Below, one piece after another: positions 41,725-49,472 of a stretch of DNA of 64,000 nucleotides (its first letter is position 1; each line of letters opens with the position of its first letter). Origin of the DNA: JAWLHK01 sp041690355 [NCBI: bacterium] (GTDB lineage: Bacteria; J088; JAWLBW01). Below the pieces are notes generated by a model. The model had not been told where the DNA came from and did not search any database. It worked only from the letters and a program-made list of their open reading frames with translations. The stretch lies in the NCBI GenBank assembly GCA_041690355.1, contig JAWLHK010000006.1, positions 1 to 64,000 on the forward strand, given 5' to 3'. Made by a program: the position numbers and the translations under genes.

Positions 41725-41894
41725 TTGCAAGGCGTCCGCGTCGAAGACATACCGGTCTGCCGTGACGCGGCAACGCAGCAGATGCGGCCATGCCGGCCCT
41801 AACCCCTTTCAGGGAACAGGGCTTTTTCTAGGCGGCTGCCGCGTTGCGCCTTCGTCGCCGAGGCACGAGCTCGATTCCTTGCCGCGCCTTGCAG
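41725..41894. repeat. Long imperfect inverted repeat (MITE- or REP-like)
   Basis: Two arms of about 60 bp in inverted orientation: left about 41725-41785 (TTGCAAGGCG ... CGGCAACGCAGCAG), right about 41835-41894 (CTGCCGCGTTGCG ... CGCCTTGCAG). Arm tips match over 9-10 bp; the interiors are diverged but collinear. A second inverted pair, TTTCAGGG (41808-41815) and CCCTGAAA (about 41897-41904), overlaps it. No transposase. No gene is supported in 41633-41945. Confidence 0.6.
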
Positions 41895-41945
41895 CCCCCT
41901 GAAAACGCACCCTGTGCGCGCTCACGGGAATCTTGCAACACCCCG

Positions 41946-43001
41946 CTAGTGCCGCGGCGGGTAGAAGGGGAGGGGAACGATCCAGACCTGGCGGCCGTCG
42001 GCGCGCAGATCGCCCGCCGTGTCTTCGACGTGCTTCTGGACGTAACCGAGGCCGATGGGGCGCCCGCGCAGGCTCAGGCTTACCACCGACGAATGAATGA
42101 CGCCGACCGCCCGCTCGCCCGAGAAGACCTCGGTGCCGGGGGCGACGGGGCCCCCCTCGATGGAAAAGCCCACGAGACGCCGCGCGGGTTCGCCGCGGGC
42201 ATCGATGCGGGCGATGATCTCCTGGCCGACGTAGCAGCCCTTGCGAAACGAGATGGCCCGGTCGCCGAGCCCGGCCTCGAGCGGTATCGTCTGATCGGTC
42301 AGCTCGACGCCGAACCGCGGCACCCCCGCCTCGATGCGCGCCATTTCGAGCGCCGTCCACCCGACCGGCCGGAGACCGAGCGCTTCGAGCCGTTCGAGCA
42401 GACGGGAGACGAGGGCCGGCGGCACGAACAGGTCAATTCCCGGTTCGCCGATGAGTGCGTTGCCCGCCATGCGCAGCGTCTCGCCCTCGAAGGCGAAGGT
42501 GCGCTGCTCGAGATCGGCGGGAGGGCGGCCCACCTGGCCGGTGAGCGCCGGAAGCACGTCGCCGAGCGTACTGCCGAAGAGTCCGAGCTGGGCGATGCCC
42601 GCCGTACGATCCTCGAAGTCCACCTGTTCCGTGAAATGGTACTTCTCCAGATAGGCGAGCACGGCGGCGGTTGCCTGGGGTTCGACGTCGAGCAGCAGGC
42701 CGTCGTCGACATCGCTGACGCGGGCATCGGCCACCATGCGCCCCCGGGCCGTGAGAAAGGCGCCGTAGACCGCGCGGCCGTCCCGCTGCAGAACGTCGTT
42801 CGTGAAGAGCGCCTGCAGAAACTGCGCGGCCTCGGGGCCCGTCAGCGTGATGCGGCCCCGGGCGCTCCGGTCGACCCACCCGGCGCCGCGCCGCAGGGCC
42901 TGGATTTCCAGCGCGGTATCGCCGTAATCGGCGGGAACCTCGATGCCGTGGGTGATCTCGAACCGGGCGCCGCGAGCGGCGTGAAGATTGCGTGCGTTCA
43001 T
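41946..43001 (-). CDS. ygfZ: Folate-binding protein YgfZ (iron-sulfur cluster maturation)
   Basis: 351 residues, GcvT-like. The family signature 'KGCYVGQE' is present, along with 'TNDVLQRDGRAVYGAFLTARGRMVADA' features and the C-terminal barrel 'GRPIGLGYVQKH'. YgfZ is needed for repair or assembly of some Fe-S proteins, including tRNA-modifying ones such as MiaB, using folate. Stop codon lies about 50 bp past the inverted-repeat element. Confidence 0.9.
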   Translation of the reverse strand: MNARNLHAARGARFEITHGIEVPADYGDTALEIQALRRGAGWVDRSARGRITLTGPEAAQFLQALFTNDVLQRDGRAVYGAFLTARGRMVADARVSDVDDGLLLDVEPQATAAVLAYLEKYHFTEQVDFEDRTAGIAQLGLFGSTLGDVLPALTGQVGRPPADLEQRTFAFEGETLRMAGNALIGEPGIDLFVPPALVSRLLERLEALGLRPVGWTALEMARIEAGVPRFGVELTDQTIPLEAGLGDRAISFRKGCYVGQEIIARIDARGEPARRLVGFSIEGGPVAPGTEVFSGERAVGVIHSSVVSLSLRGRPIGLGYVQKHVEDTAGDLRADGRQVWIVPLPFYPPRH

Positions 43002-43027
43002 CGCTGTGCCGATGGCCGGGGTTGGCG

Positions 43028-43033
43028 TATAAT
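43028..43033 (+). promoter_or_regulatory. -10 element for the response-regulator gene at 43082
   Basis: A perfect TATAAT, 48 nt before the start. It lies in the 80-bp gap between divergent ygfZ and the receiver gene. No clear -35. Confidence 0.4.
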
Positions 43034-43081
43034 ACAGGGAAGTAACAGTGTAACAAAGGACGGACCGCTCACGCGGAGAAC

Positions 43082-43450
43082 TTGGGATTCGGACGCACGC
43101 TCATCGTCGAAGACGACCCCGCCATCCGCCAGTCGCTCGCCGACGTCTGCCGTCTCTTTCTTCAGATCGAGCCTGAACAGGCGGGCACGGCGCGCGAAGC
43201 CGTCGCGCTGGTCGAGCGACACCGGCCGGCCGTGCTGCTGCTCGATCTGGTGCTCCCCGACGAATCGGGCGAGTGGGTCATCGCCCAGATCCGCGAGCGC
43301 GGGTGGTCCGACGACGTGCGCATCATCGTCATGTCGGCGCAGAACGAGATGCAGGACAAAGCGCATGCCGTGGGCGCCTGGGATTCGCTCGAGAAACCGT
43401 TCTCGCTCCAGGTCGTCACCGAAAAACTGCGCAACGCCGGGGCCATGTAG
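43082..43450 (+). CDS. Single-domain response regulator
   Basis: 122 residues from a TTG at 43082 behind GGAG (43075-43078). Receiver with 'IVEDDPA', phosphoacceptor Asp55 in 'LLLDLVLPDESG', and Lys in 'SLEKPFS'. No output domain and no adjacent kinase. It is a possible partner for the cheA at 23241, whose operon has no cheY, but it is 10 kb away and this is conjecture. Confidence 0.85.
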   Translation: MGFGRTLIVEDDPAIRQSLADVCRLFLQIEPEQAGTAREAVALVERHRPAVLLLDLVLPDESGEWVIAQIRERGWSDDVRIIVMSAQNEMQDKAHAVGAWDSLEKPFSLQVVTEKLRNAGAM

Positions 43451-43471
43451 CTGCGGGTCCGCGCCGCCGCC

Positions 43472-43672
43472 TTACCGATCGGCACCGGCGGCCGGCCGCA
43501 CTTCGCTGCGGTCTTTGAACACGAACGGCACGCCGATATCCGCTTGGGTCCGGATGACCAGTTCGGCATCGGGAGCATTCACCGTGAACTCCACCACGGT
43601 TCCCGTACATTCGACGAATTCGTCGTTGCGGCGGTGTACGAAGGCAACCAGATCGCCGATTCTTACTCTCAT
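43472..43672 (-). CDS. Small hypothetical protein
   Basis: 66 residues from ATG 43672 with an AGGAG just upstream. 'MRVRIGDLVAFVHRRNDEFVECTGTVVEF' suggests an SH3-like or KOW-like small barrel, ending 'FVFKDRSEVRPA'. No motif gives a function. It is convergent to the receiver gene with a 21-bp gap. Confidence 0.55.
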   Translation of the reverse strand: MRVRIGDLVAFVHRRNDEFVECTGTVVEFTVNAPDAELVIRTQADIGVPFVFKDRSEVRPAAGADR

Positions 43673-43848
43673 CCTGCTCCTCGGCTTCGGGTTGTAGGTC
43701 GGGCGGGTTCTATTTTCGCAGACACGGATCGCCTGTGCCACCGATCGCAGCAGAAACTTCTCCGGCGCGTGCGTTTGCGCGCGGTTTCGGCTTGCCCGGC
43801 GGGTCGGCGAAACGTATCCTGTAACTTCTCCTCGACGCGGAGTCTGCT

Positions 43849-44223
43849 GTGAGTCGGCTGTTTCTTCTTCTCGGGGCCCTCAACGGGCTGCTCGCCGTCG
43901 GATTCGGAGCGTTCGGCGCCCACGGACTGCGGGCGCGCGTGACACCCGATCTGCTTGCCGTGTGGAATACGGGGGCGCAGTACCACATGTACCATGCGCT
44001 CGCGCTGCTGGCGGTCGCCGTCTTTGCGGCGCATTACCCTGATGCCGCGCTGCTGCGCGCGGGGGGCTGGCTCTTTCTGGGCGGCATTGTCGTGTTCTCG
44101 GGCAGCCTGTACCTGCTCGCATTCACGGGCCTGCGCTGGCTGGGAGCCGTCACGCCGCTGGGGGGCGTTGCCTTTCTCGCCGGCTGGGCCTGCCTCGCCC
44201 TCTTCGCGCTGCGCCTGCGCTGA
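43849..44223 (+). CDS. DUF423 membrane protein (YgdD family)
   Basis: 124 residues with four membrane helices. 'GALNGLLAVGFGAFGAHGLR', 'WNTGAQYHMYHALALL' and 'GSLYLLAFTGLRWLGAVTPLGGVAFLAGW' (second and third are the family's hallmark segments) identify it. Starts with GTG 43849 behind GGAG. Function is unknown. Confidence 0.9.
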   Translation: MSRLFLLLGALNGLLAVGFGAFGAHGLRARVTPDLLAVWNTGAQYHMYHALALLAVAVFAAHYPDAALLRAGGWLFLGGIVVFSGSLYLLAFTGLRWLGAVTPLGGVAFLAGWACLALFALRLR

Positions 44224-44232
44224 CTCTGCCGA

Positions 44233-45615
44233 TTACGCCGTCGCCGCCGCTGTCTGCGTCCGGACGGCCCTGCCTCGCGATGCATGGCCGTCGCTTTTCG
44301 GCACGCTGCGGTGTCTGGCCGGGTCGGTCGTGAACTCGGCGTGGCCGTAACTGACCAGCAGTTCGTTGATTCGCCGGACCAGCAGCATATCGGCGAGCCC
44401 GTTCACGACGGGGATGTGCTCGGCCGCGATGTGGGCGACCATCTGCGGAACCGCGTAGGCCTGGAATGCGGCAAACAGCGCATAGTCCTTCAGGTCGGGC
44501 ACGACGCCCATCTGCTTCGCCTTCCACGCCGGGAGCGGAAAGCCGTGGCGGAAGAAGACCTTCGACACACTGCGCTCGACCGTGTTCACCACCCGGCTGC
44601 GCAGGCTGCGATCGTTGGGCAGGTAGGCCTGCATCGTCGCACGCACGAGGGCGCCGTTGGTGGCGTCGTCGTACCCTTCGCGCAGCGTGCCGGCGCCCGC
44701 CAGGGCCATGCCGAAGATGTCTTCGGGCGTCTCGGGAAGCAGATCGCCGGGCAGGCCGAGCATGAAGCACTGATGTCGCGAGAGTTCGACGATGGCGCGT
44801 TCGCGGCGCGTGAACGGCCGCTTCGCCCTCACGGCCTTCAAGGCCGTCAGGGTCGCCGCCATCATGCCCGCGGGGAGCTGGTCGATCTGGGGGATGGGCA
44901 CGCCGTAAACGGCCGGGTCCCAGCGCTCGGCATGCAGGAGCAGGCTTGCCCGCACGATGGAGTGCATCAGGCGCACCATGGCCGCCGCGCGAAATCCGGG
45001 ACCGAAGCGATCGAGGGCGTTGGGGAGGGTCGCCGTCGTGAAGAAGCTCGTCGTCTCCTTCACGCGCTGCACCGACGAATTGTTCGAGAGCGCGCCGGTC
45101 ACCGCCATCGGCAGGCCCGCGTACTTGTTCGTGAAGGTGGCGATGAACGCGCCGCGGATCATGAAGGGGACGAGAATGGCCATCGGCGCGCGGCTCGAAC
45201 GGGCCCCCTGCGCCGACAGTCGGCGATCGATCCAGTCGGGGGTCTGCTCCATCGAGGCGATGAAGCGCACGAGTTCGGGCGGCGCATCCTTGACGGCGTC
45301 GATACCCTTTTCGCAGGCGAGCGTGAGCATGTCGACCAGCTTGCGGAACCCGTACGTACGCAGCAGCGCCGCGTAGGCGTCGGCCACACTGTCGCCCATC
45401 ATCGTGTAGGCCAGGGCGCGCTCGACCCGCTCGGTATCGCGCAGGAGGCCGGGGCGGTATCTGCGGGCCAGGGATGCGGGCAGAATCGTCTGCACCTCGG
45501 GATCGGCCGTGAAGCGCTCGGGAACCAGGTCGAAATCGATGTTTCCGTAGAGCGCCGGGATGGCGGTCTTCTGGGCGCGCACCTGCGCCTTCAGCTCGGC
45601 GAGAGGGGTCTTCAT
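44233..45615 (-). CDS. MpaB-family (DUF2236) oxygenase-like protein
   Basis: 460 residues. The DUF2236 fold, shared with rubber oxygenase Lcp and MpaB, is suggested by 'MMGDSVADAYAALLRTYGF', 'SMEQTPDWID', 'GALSNNSSVQRVKETTSFF', 'AAMVRLMHSIVRASLL' (metal/haem-ligand region) and 'YGVPIPQIDQLPAGMMA'. Members bind haem b and cleave polyisoprene or other substrates, but many are uncharacterised. No Tat signal is seen, so it is probably cytoplasmic. AGGAG precedes the ATG. A dyad overlaps its -10, hinting at repression. Confidence 0.8.
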   Translation of the reverse strand: MKTPLAELKAQVRAQKTAIPALYGNIDFDLVPERFTADPEVQTILPASLARRYRPGLLRDTERVERALAYTMMGDSVADAYAALLRTYGFRKLVDMLTLACEKGIDAVKDAPPELVRFIASMEQTPDWIDRRLSAQGARSSRAPMAILVPFMIRGAFIATFTNKYAGLPMAVTGALSNNSSVQRVKETTSFFTTATLPNALDRFGPGFRAAAMVRLMHSIVRASLLLHAERWDPAVYGVPIPQIDQLPAGMMAATLTALKAVRAKRPFTRRERAIVELSRHQCFMLGLPGDLLPETPEDIFGMALAGAGTLREGYDDATNGALVRATMQAYLPNDRSLRSRVVNTVERSVSKVFFRHGFPLPAWKAKQMGVVPDLKDYALFAAFQAYAVPQMVAHIAAEHIPVVNGLADMLLVRRINELLVSYGHAEFTTDPARHRSVPKSDGHASRGRAVRTQTAAATA

Positions 45616-45679
45616 CGGGGGAACTCCTTGGCCGGGGGCGGTGCACCGGGCGATCGGCGCCGGGTCCCCGGAATCTTCA

Positions 45680-45717
45680 GCCTACCATAGGGTAGGCAAT
45701 TCCGCGCCTGGCGTCAA
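45680..45717 (-). promoter_or_regulatory. Promoter and operator-like dyad of the MpaB-family gene
   Basis: On the minus strand: TTGACG (complement of 45712-45717), a 17-bp spacer, TACCCT (complement of 45689-45694). A perfect dyad GCCTACC-ATAG-GGTAGGC (45680-45697) overlaps the -10 and the start region, as expected for a TetR- or MarR-type operator. No regulator gene is adjacent. Confidence 0.5.
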
Positions 45718-45766
45718 TGCGCTTCCCTGCGGCTGAAATTCCCTGGCCGGCCCGAAGTGGAAATGC

Positions 45767-45795
45767 AAAAGGGCCCTGCGCGTGCGCAGGGCCCC
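45767..45795 (-). terminator. Rho-independent terminator of the DAHP synthase gene
   Basis: GGGCCCTGCG (45771-45780) and CGCAGGGCCC (45785-45794) pair; on the minus strand the stem is followed by TTTT (complement of 45767-45770). It lies 32 nt past the stop. Confidence 0.82.
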
Positions 45796-45825
45796 TGTGA
45801 TTGGATGACGCAATGGTCTGCAGTC

Positions 45826-46890
45826 TCAGACGGCCGCCTGCCCGCGCCGCTGGCGCACGGCATCGGCCAGCTCGCGCAGCATGCCGTCGGTGGCGTCCCA
45901 TCCGATGCAGGCGTCGGTGATGCTCTGGCCGTAGGTCAGCTCGACCCCCGGCTTGAGATCCTGGCGGCCTTCTTTCAGATGGCTCTCGACCATGACGCCG
46001 AAGATGCGCTGCTCGCCGTGGCGGATCTGCCAGGCGACGTCGCGGCCCACTTCGAGCTGCCGCTGGTATTCCTTGCGGCTGTTGGCGTGGCTGAAGTCGA
46101 TCATGAGCCGCGGGCGCAGGCCCACCGCCTCGAGTTCGGCCGAGGCCGCCTGGATGTTCGCGGCGTCGTAGTTCGGGGTCTTGCCGCCGCGCAGGATGAC
46201 GTGGCAATCGGGGTTGCCCGACGTCGAGACGATGGCCGAATGTCCCGTCTTGGTGACGGAGAGAAAATGGTGCGGCACGCTGGCGGCGCGGATGGCGTCG
46301 ATGGCGATGCGCAGATTGCCGTCGGTGCCGTTCTTGAAGCCGATGGGGCACGACAGGCCCGAGGCGAGTTCGCGGTGCACCTGGCTCTCGGTCGTGCGCG
46401 CCCCGATGGCGCCCCAGCTGATCAGGTCGCCGATATACTGCGGGGTGAGCACGTCGAGGTACTCGGTGCCCGCCGGCACGCCCATGGAGTTGATGTCGAG
46501 CAGCAGGCCGCGGGCGATGCGCAGGCCGTCGTTGATGCGGAACGTGTCGTCGAGGTACGGGTCGTTGACCAGCCCCTTCCAGCCGACGGTCGTGCGCGGC
46601 TTTTCGAAATAGACGCGCATGACGACGATCAGGGCGTCCGAAAGCTCATCCTTGAGGACGCGCAGCCGCTCGGCATAGTCGAGAGCCGCCTTCGGGTCGT
46701 GAATGGAGCAGGGGCCCACGACGGTGACGAGACGGTCGTCCTGGCCGTGCAGCACGGCGTGAATCGCGTCGCGCGTGCCGGCCGTGGTCTGCGCGGCCGC
46801 CTCGGTGATCGGTCGCTCGGCGATGAGGTCCTGCGGCGTCGAAAGCTCTTTGATCTCGCGGATGCGGATGTCGTCGGTACGGTAAGGCAT
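45826..46890 (-). CDS. 3-deoxy-7-phosphoheptulonate synthase (class I-alpha)
   Basis: 354 residues, AroF/G/H type. Condenses PEP and erythrose-4-phosphate, the first shikimate-pathway step. 'VVGPCSIHDPKAALDYAERL', 'EKPRTTVGWKGLVNDP', 'GIGARTTESQ'-like 'GAIGARTTESQVHR', 'KNGTDGNL' and 'DFSHANS' are conserved. Which aromatic amino acid inhibits it cannot be told. TAAGAT lies 6 nt before the ATG and no Shine-Dalgarno is seen, so a leaderless start is possible. Separated by 22 bp from prc upstream on the same strand. Confidence 0.93.
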   Translation of the reverse strand: MPYRTDDIRIREIKELSTPQDLIAERPITEAAAQTTAGTRDAIHAVLHGQDDRLVTVVGPCSIHDPKAALDYAERLRVLKDELSDALIVVMRVYFEKPRTTVGWKGLVNDPYLDDTFRINDGLRIARGLLLDINSMGVPAGTEYLDVLTPQYIGDLISWGAIGARTTESQVHRELASGLSCPIGFKNGTDGNLRIAIDAIRAASVPHHFLSVTKTGHSAIVSTSGNPDCHVILRGGKTPNYDAANIQAASAELEAVGLRPRLMIDFSHANSRKEYQRQLEVGRDVAWQIRHGEQRIFGVMVESHLKEGRQDLKPGVELTYGQSITDACIGWDATDGMLRELADAVRQRRGQAAV

Positions 46891-46912
46891 CTGTATATCT
46901 TATCCAATCGGT

Positions 46913-48937
46913 TCAGCGGGCTCCAGCCGCGGCAGAAGGCGCGCGGAGGCCCGGGGAGGGCGGTTCGAAACGGGCCAGGTCGGCGGCCACCGAGACACTC
47001 TCGTCGACGAGGGGGCGAACCGGATCTTCCGGTTCCTCCTGGCCTTTCGGAGCGGCCGCCTCTGTCGGATCGGCAGACTGCTGCAGGACGTCGGCGATGC
47101 GCACGACGGCCCCCTGCGCGATGCGTTCGGCATGCTTGCGGCGGATGCTCGCGAAGGCTTCGCTGGCGGCGCGGCGTGCCTTCGACTGCTCGGCCAGACG
47201 CCGTATCGTTTGGGCCTCGACGGGTATCCAGCGTTCGGCAGGCTTCAGGCTGTTGGCCTCGCGCGAAAGAAACGGGGCGATGCGCTGCGAGGGGAGCGAG
47301 TTTTCGATGGCCCGCTCGCCGAGGCTCGGGTCGCTGAAGGGCGACGGAAAGGGGATGTCGACGCCGACGCCGTCCTGCTGGGTCGACTTGCCGTCGGCCA
47401 GAAAGAACATGCCCATCGTGACCTTGATGGCCCCGGCTTCTTCAGGCAGATCGACGATGGTCTGGATGCTCCCCTTGCCGAACGTCCGGTCGCCGACGAT
47501 GACCGCCCGGCGATAGGCCTGCAGGGTGCCGGCGAGGATTTCGGAGGCCGATGCGCTCAGGCGGCTGACGAGGATGACGAGCGGACCCGCATAGACGGTC
47601 TCGCCGTCTTCATCGGCCAGCACGCGCACGCTGCCGTCGGCGTCGCGGGTGGCCACGACGGCCCCGCGGTTCAGAAAGAGTCCGGCGATGCGCACGGCGC
47701 TGTCGAGCAGCCCGCCGCCGTTTTTCGACAGGTCGAGCACGATGCCGTCGACTTTGCGCGCGCGGGCTTCGAGCAGCAGGCGGCGCACGTCTTCATAGCT
47801 GTCGCGGCTGCCGCCGCCGAATCCGCCGTAGAAGGAGGGCAGGTCGATGACGCCCACCGTGAGCGTGCGCTCGCCCTGCTTGCGCGTTTCGTAGCGGATG
47901 CTCGCGGCCTGATCGCGAACGTCGATGCGGTCGCGCACGATGGTGACGTCGAAGGTTTCGTTGCGCGCGCCGTCCTTGCGCAGAACCGTCAGGGTGACCT
48001 TCGTCCCCTTCTTGCCGCGAATCATGCGCACGACGTCCTTCAGGTCCATGTCGATGACCGGCACGGGTTGCCCGGCCTCCTGGCGCACCGAGACGATGCG
48101 ATCCTGCGGGCGCAGGCGGCCCGATCGATCGGCGCCCCCGCCGGGAATGATGCTTTCGACGATCGTGAAGCCGTCTTCGGAGAAGAGCGTGGCGCCGATA
48201 CCCTCGAGCGAGAGCTTCATCTGGATCTCGAAATCCTTGAGGTCCTCCCAGGAGAAGAAGGAGCTGTGCGGGTCGAGCGTCGTGGCGAAGCTCTCGGCGA
48301 AGCGCGCGTAGACGTCGGTCGCCCGCAGCTCCGAGGCGCGGCGGGTCGCGAGTTCGTACCGGTGAATCAGCAGCCGCCGGGCTTCGGCCGGCTCGACGCC
48401 CCCCTGCAGGTAGTTGGCGATCTGGAAGTGGACGAGATTCGTGAGCAGCCCGCGCCGCGCCTTGGCCGTGGCCGGAAACTTGCGCTTCTCGGAATCGGCG
48501 GTGATGGAGGCATCGTGATCGAGCCGGTACTTCGGGCCGAGCAGCTTGCGCACGAAGGCTTCGTTCTCCCGGCTGCGGGCCAGCACGAGGGCGGGCAGGG
48601 CGTCGAGCACCGGACACTTGCCCTGGGTCATGGCGTCGAACGAAGCCGGCAGCTCCTTGCGCAGGCGTTCGACGTCGGCGCGCAGCAGGAGCGTACGGGA
48701 CGGATCGAGGGCATCCGCCAGGCGTTCCGAGGCCTGGGTGAGAAGATCTTCGGCGAGCAGGCGCTGGCTGTAGTGCAGCTGCAGGTAGCCGTCGAGAACC
48801 GACGGCAGCTGGGCGCAGGCCAGGTCTGCAGCCTGCGCCGGGCGGCCGAAGGCGGCGCTCAGGGCGAAGACCAGAAGGGGCAGTGTGCCGGCGAGACGGC
48901 GCCGAAACGACGCCGGAAAACGGAGGGAGTGCATCAT
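46913..48937 (-). CDS. prc: Tail-specific protease Prc/Tsp
   Basis: 674 residues. Signal peptide of about 33 residues ends 'RPAQAAD', giving a periplasmic protein. N-terminal helical domain, PDZ ('LEGIGATLFSEDGFTIVESIIPGGGADRSG' region, about 48100-48190), and catalytic domain with Ser in 'SRLSASASEILAG' and Lys in 'GDRTFGKGSIQ'; DUF3340 C-terminus. Prc trims C-termini of envelope proteins and controls murein hydrolases. An ATG at 48934 is also possible. TATCAT lies 13 nt before the start. Confidence 0.93.
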   Translation of the reverse strand: MMHSLRFPASFRRRLAGTLPLLVFALSAAFGRPAQAADLACAQLPSVLDGYLQLHYSQRLLAEDLLTQASERLADALDPSRTLLLRADVERLRKELPASFDAMTQGKCPVLDALPALVLARSRENEAFVRKLLGPKYRLDHDASITADSEKRKFPATAKARRGLLTNLVHFQIANYLQGGVEPAEARRLLIHRYELATRRASELRATDVYARFAESFATTLDPHSSFFSWEDLKDFEIQMKLSLEGIGATLFSEDGFTIVESIIPGGGADRSGRLRPQDRIVSVRQEAGQPVPVIDMDLKDVVRMIRGKKGTKVTLTVLRKDGARNETFDVTIVRDRIDVRDQAASIRYETRKQGERTLTVGVIDLPSFYGGFGGGSRDSYEDVRRLLLEARARKVDGIVLDLSKNGGGLLDSAVRIAGLFLNRGAVVATRDADGSVRVLADEDGETVYAGPLVILVSRLSASASEILAGTLQAYRRAVIVGDRTFGKGSIQTIVDLPEEAGAIKVTMGMFFLADGKSTQQDGVGVDIPFPSPFSDPSLGERAIENSLPSQRIAPFLSREANSLKPAERWIPVEAQTIRRLAEQSKARRAASEAFASIRRKHAERIAQGAVVRIADVLQQSADPTEAAAPKGQEEPEDPVRPLVDESVSVAADLARFEPPSPGLRAPSAAAGAR

Positions 48938-49037
48938 GAACCGTCTGGATATGATACAGGGTCGCGTCCGGTTCCTCCAGCGGCGTGCAGGGGATTGGTC
49001 TCCCGGCGGAGGGCAGGGTACACTGGACCGAATCCGT

Positions 49038-49472
49038 ATGTTCACGCTTCACCCGCGCCTTGCCGAAGACACGGTGCCCCTGGGCCGGTTCGAGCTTTCA
49101 CTCGTCCGCCTCATGGACGACGCCCGGTATCCCTGGTTCCTGCTCGTCCCCCGCGTGCCCGATGCCCGGGAGATTTACCGGCTCGCCGCGGCTGACCAGC
49201 AGCGCCTGTTGGCCGAGTCAGGCGCGCTCTGCCGGTGGATGGAGCGCGAGCTGCGCCCCGACAAACTCAACCTGGCCGCGCTGGGCAACGTCGTGCCCCA
49301 GCTGCACGTCCATCACGTTGCGCGCTACGCGGACGACGCCGCCTGGCCCCGGCCGGTCTGGGGGGTGCACCCGCCGCTTCCCTATGCGCCGGCCGCCCGG
49401 GAGGCCCTCGTCGCCCGGTTTCTCGCACGCCCGCCCGAGGGTTTCGTTCCCGACGGGGAGGAGAGAGCATGA
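49038..49472 (+). CDS. HIT-like domain protein
   Basis: 144 residues. 'DDARYPWFLLVPRVPDAREIYRL', 'NLAALGNVVPQLHVHHVARY' and 'AWPRPVWG' match a proteobacterial HIT subfamily; the HVH pair supplies the nucleotide-phosphate-binding/catalytic His. Substrate is probably a nucleotide conjugate. TACACT lies 13 nt before the ATG. Overlaps kup by 4 nt (ATGA) and diverges from prc. Confidence 0.82.
   Translation: MFTLHPRLAEDTVPLGRFELSLVRLMDDARYPWFLLVPRVPDAREIYRLAAADQQRLLAESGALCRWMERELRPDKLNLAALGNVVPQLHVHHVARYADDAAWPRPVWGVHPPLPYAPAAREALVARFLARPPEGFVPDGEERA

Noticed and set aside
41633-41945. Riboswitch or tRNA before ygfZ
   Set aside because: No cloverleaf and no known riboswitch consensus could be traced; the long inverted repeat explains the structure better.
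43082-43450. Calling this receiver cheY of the cheA operon
   Set aside because: It is 10 kb away, unlinked, and has no feature specific to CheY; left as a generic response regulator.
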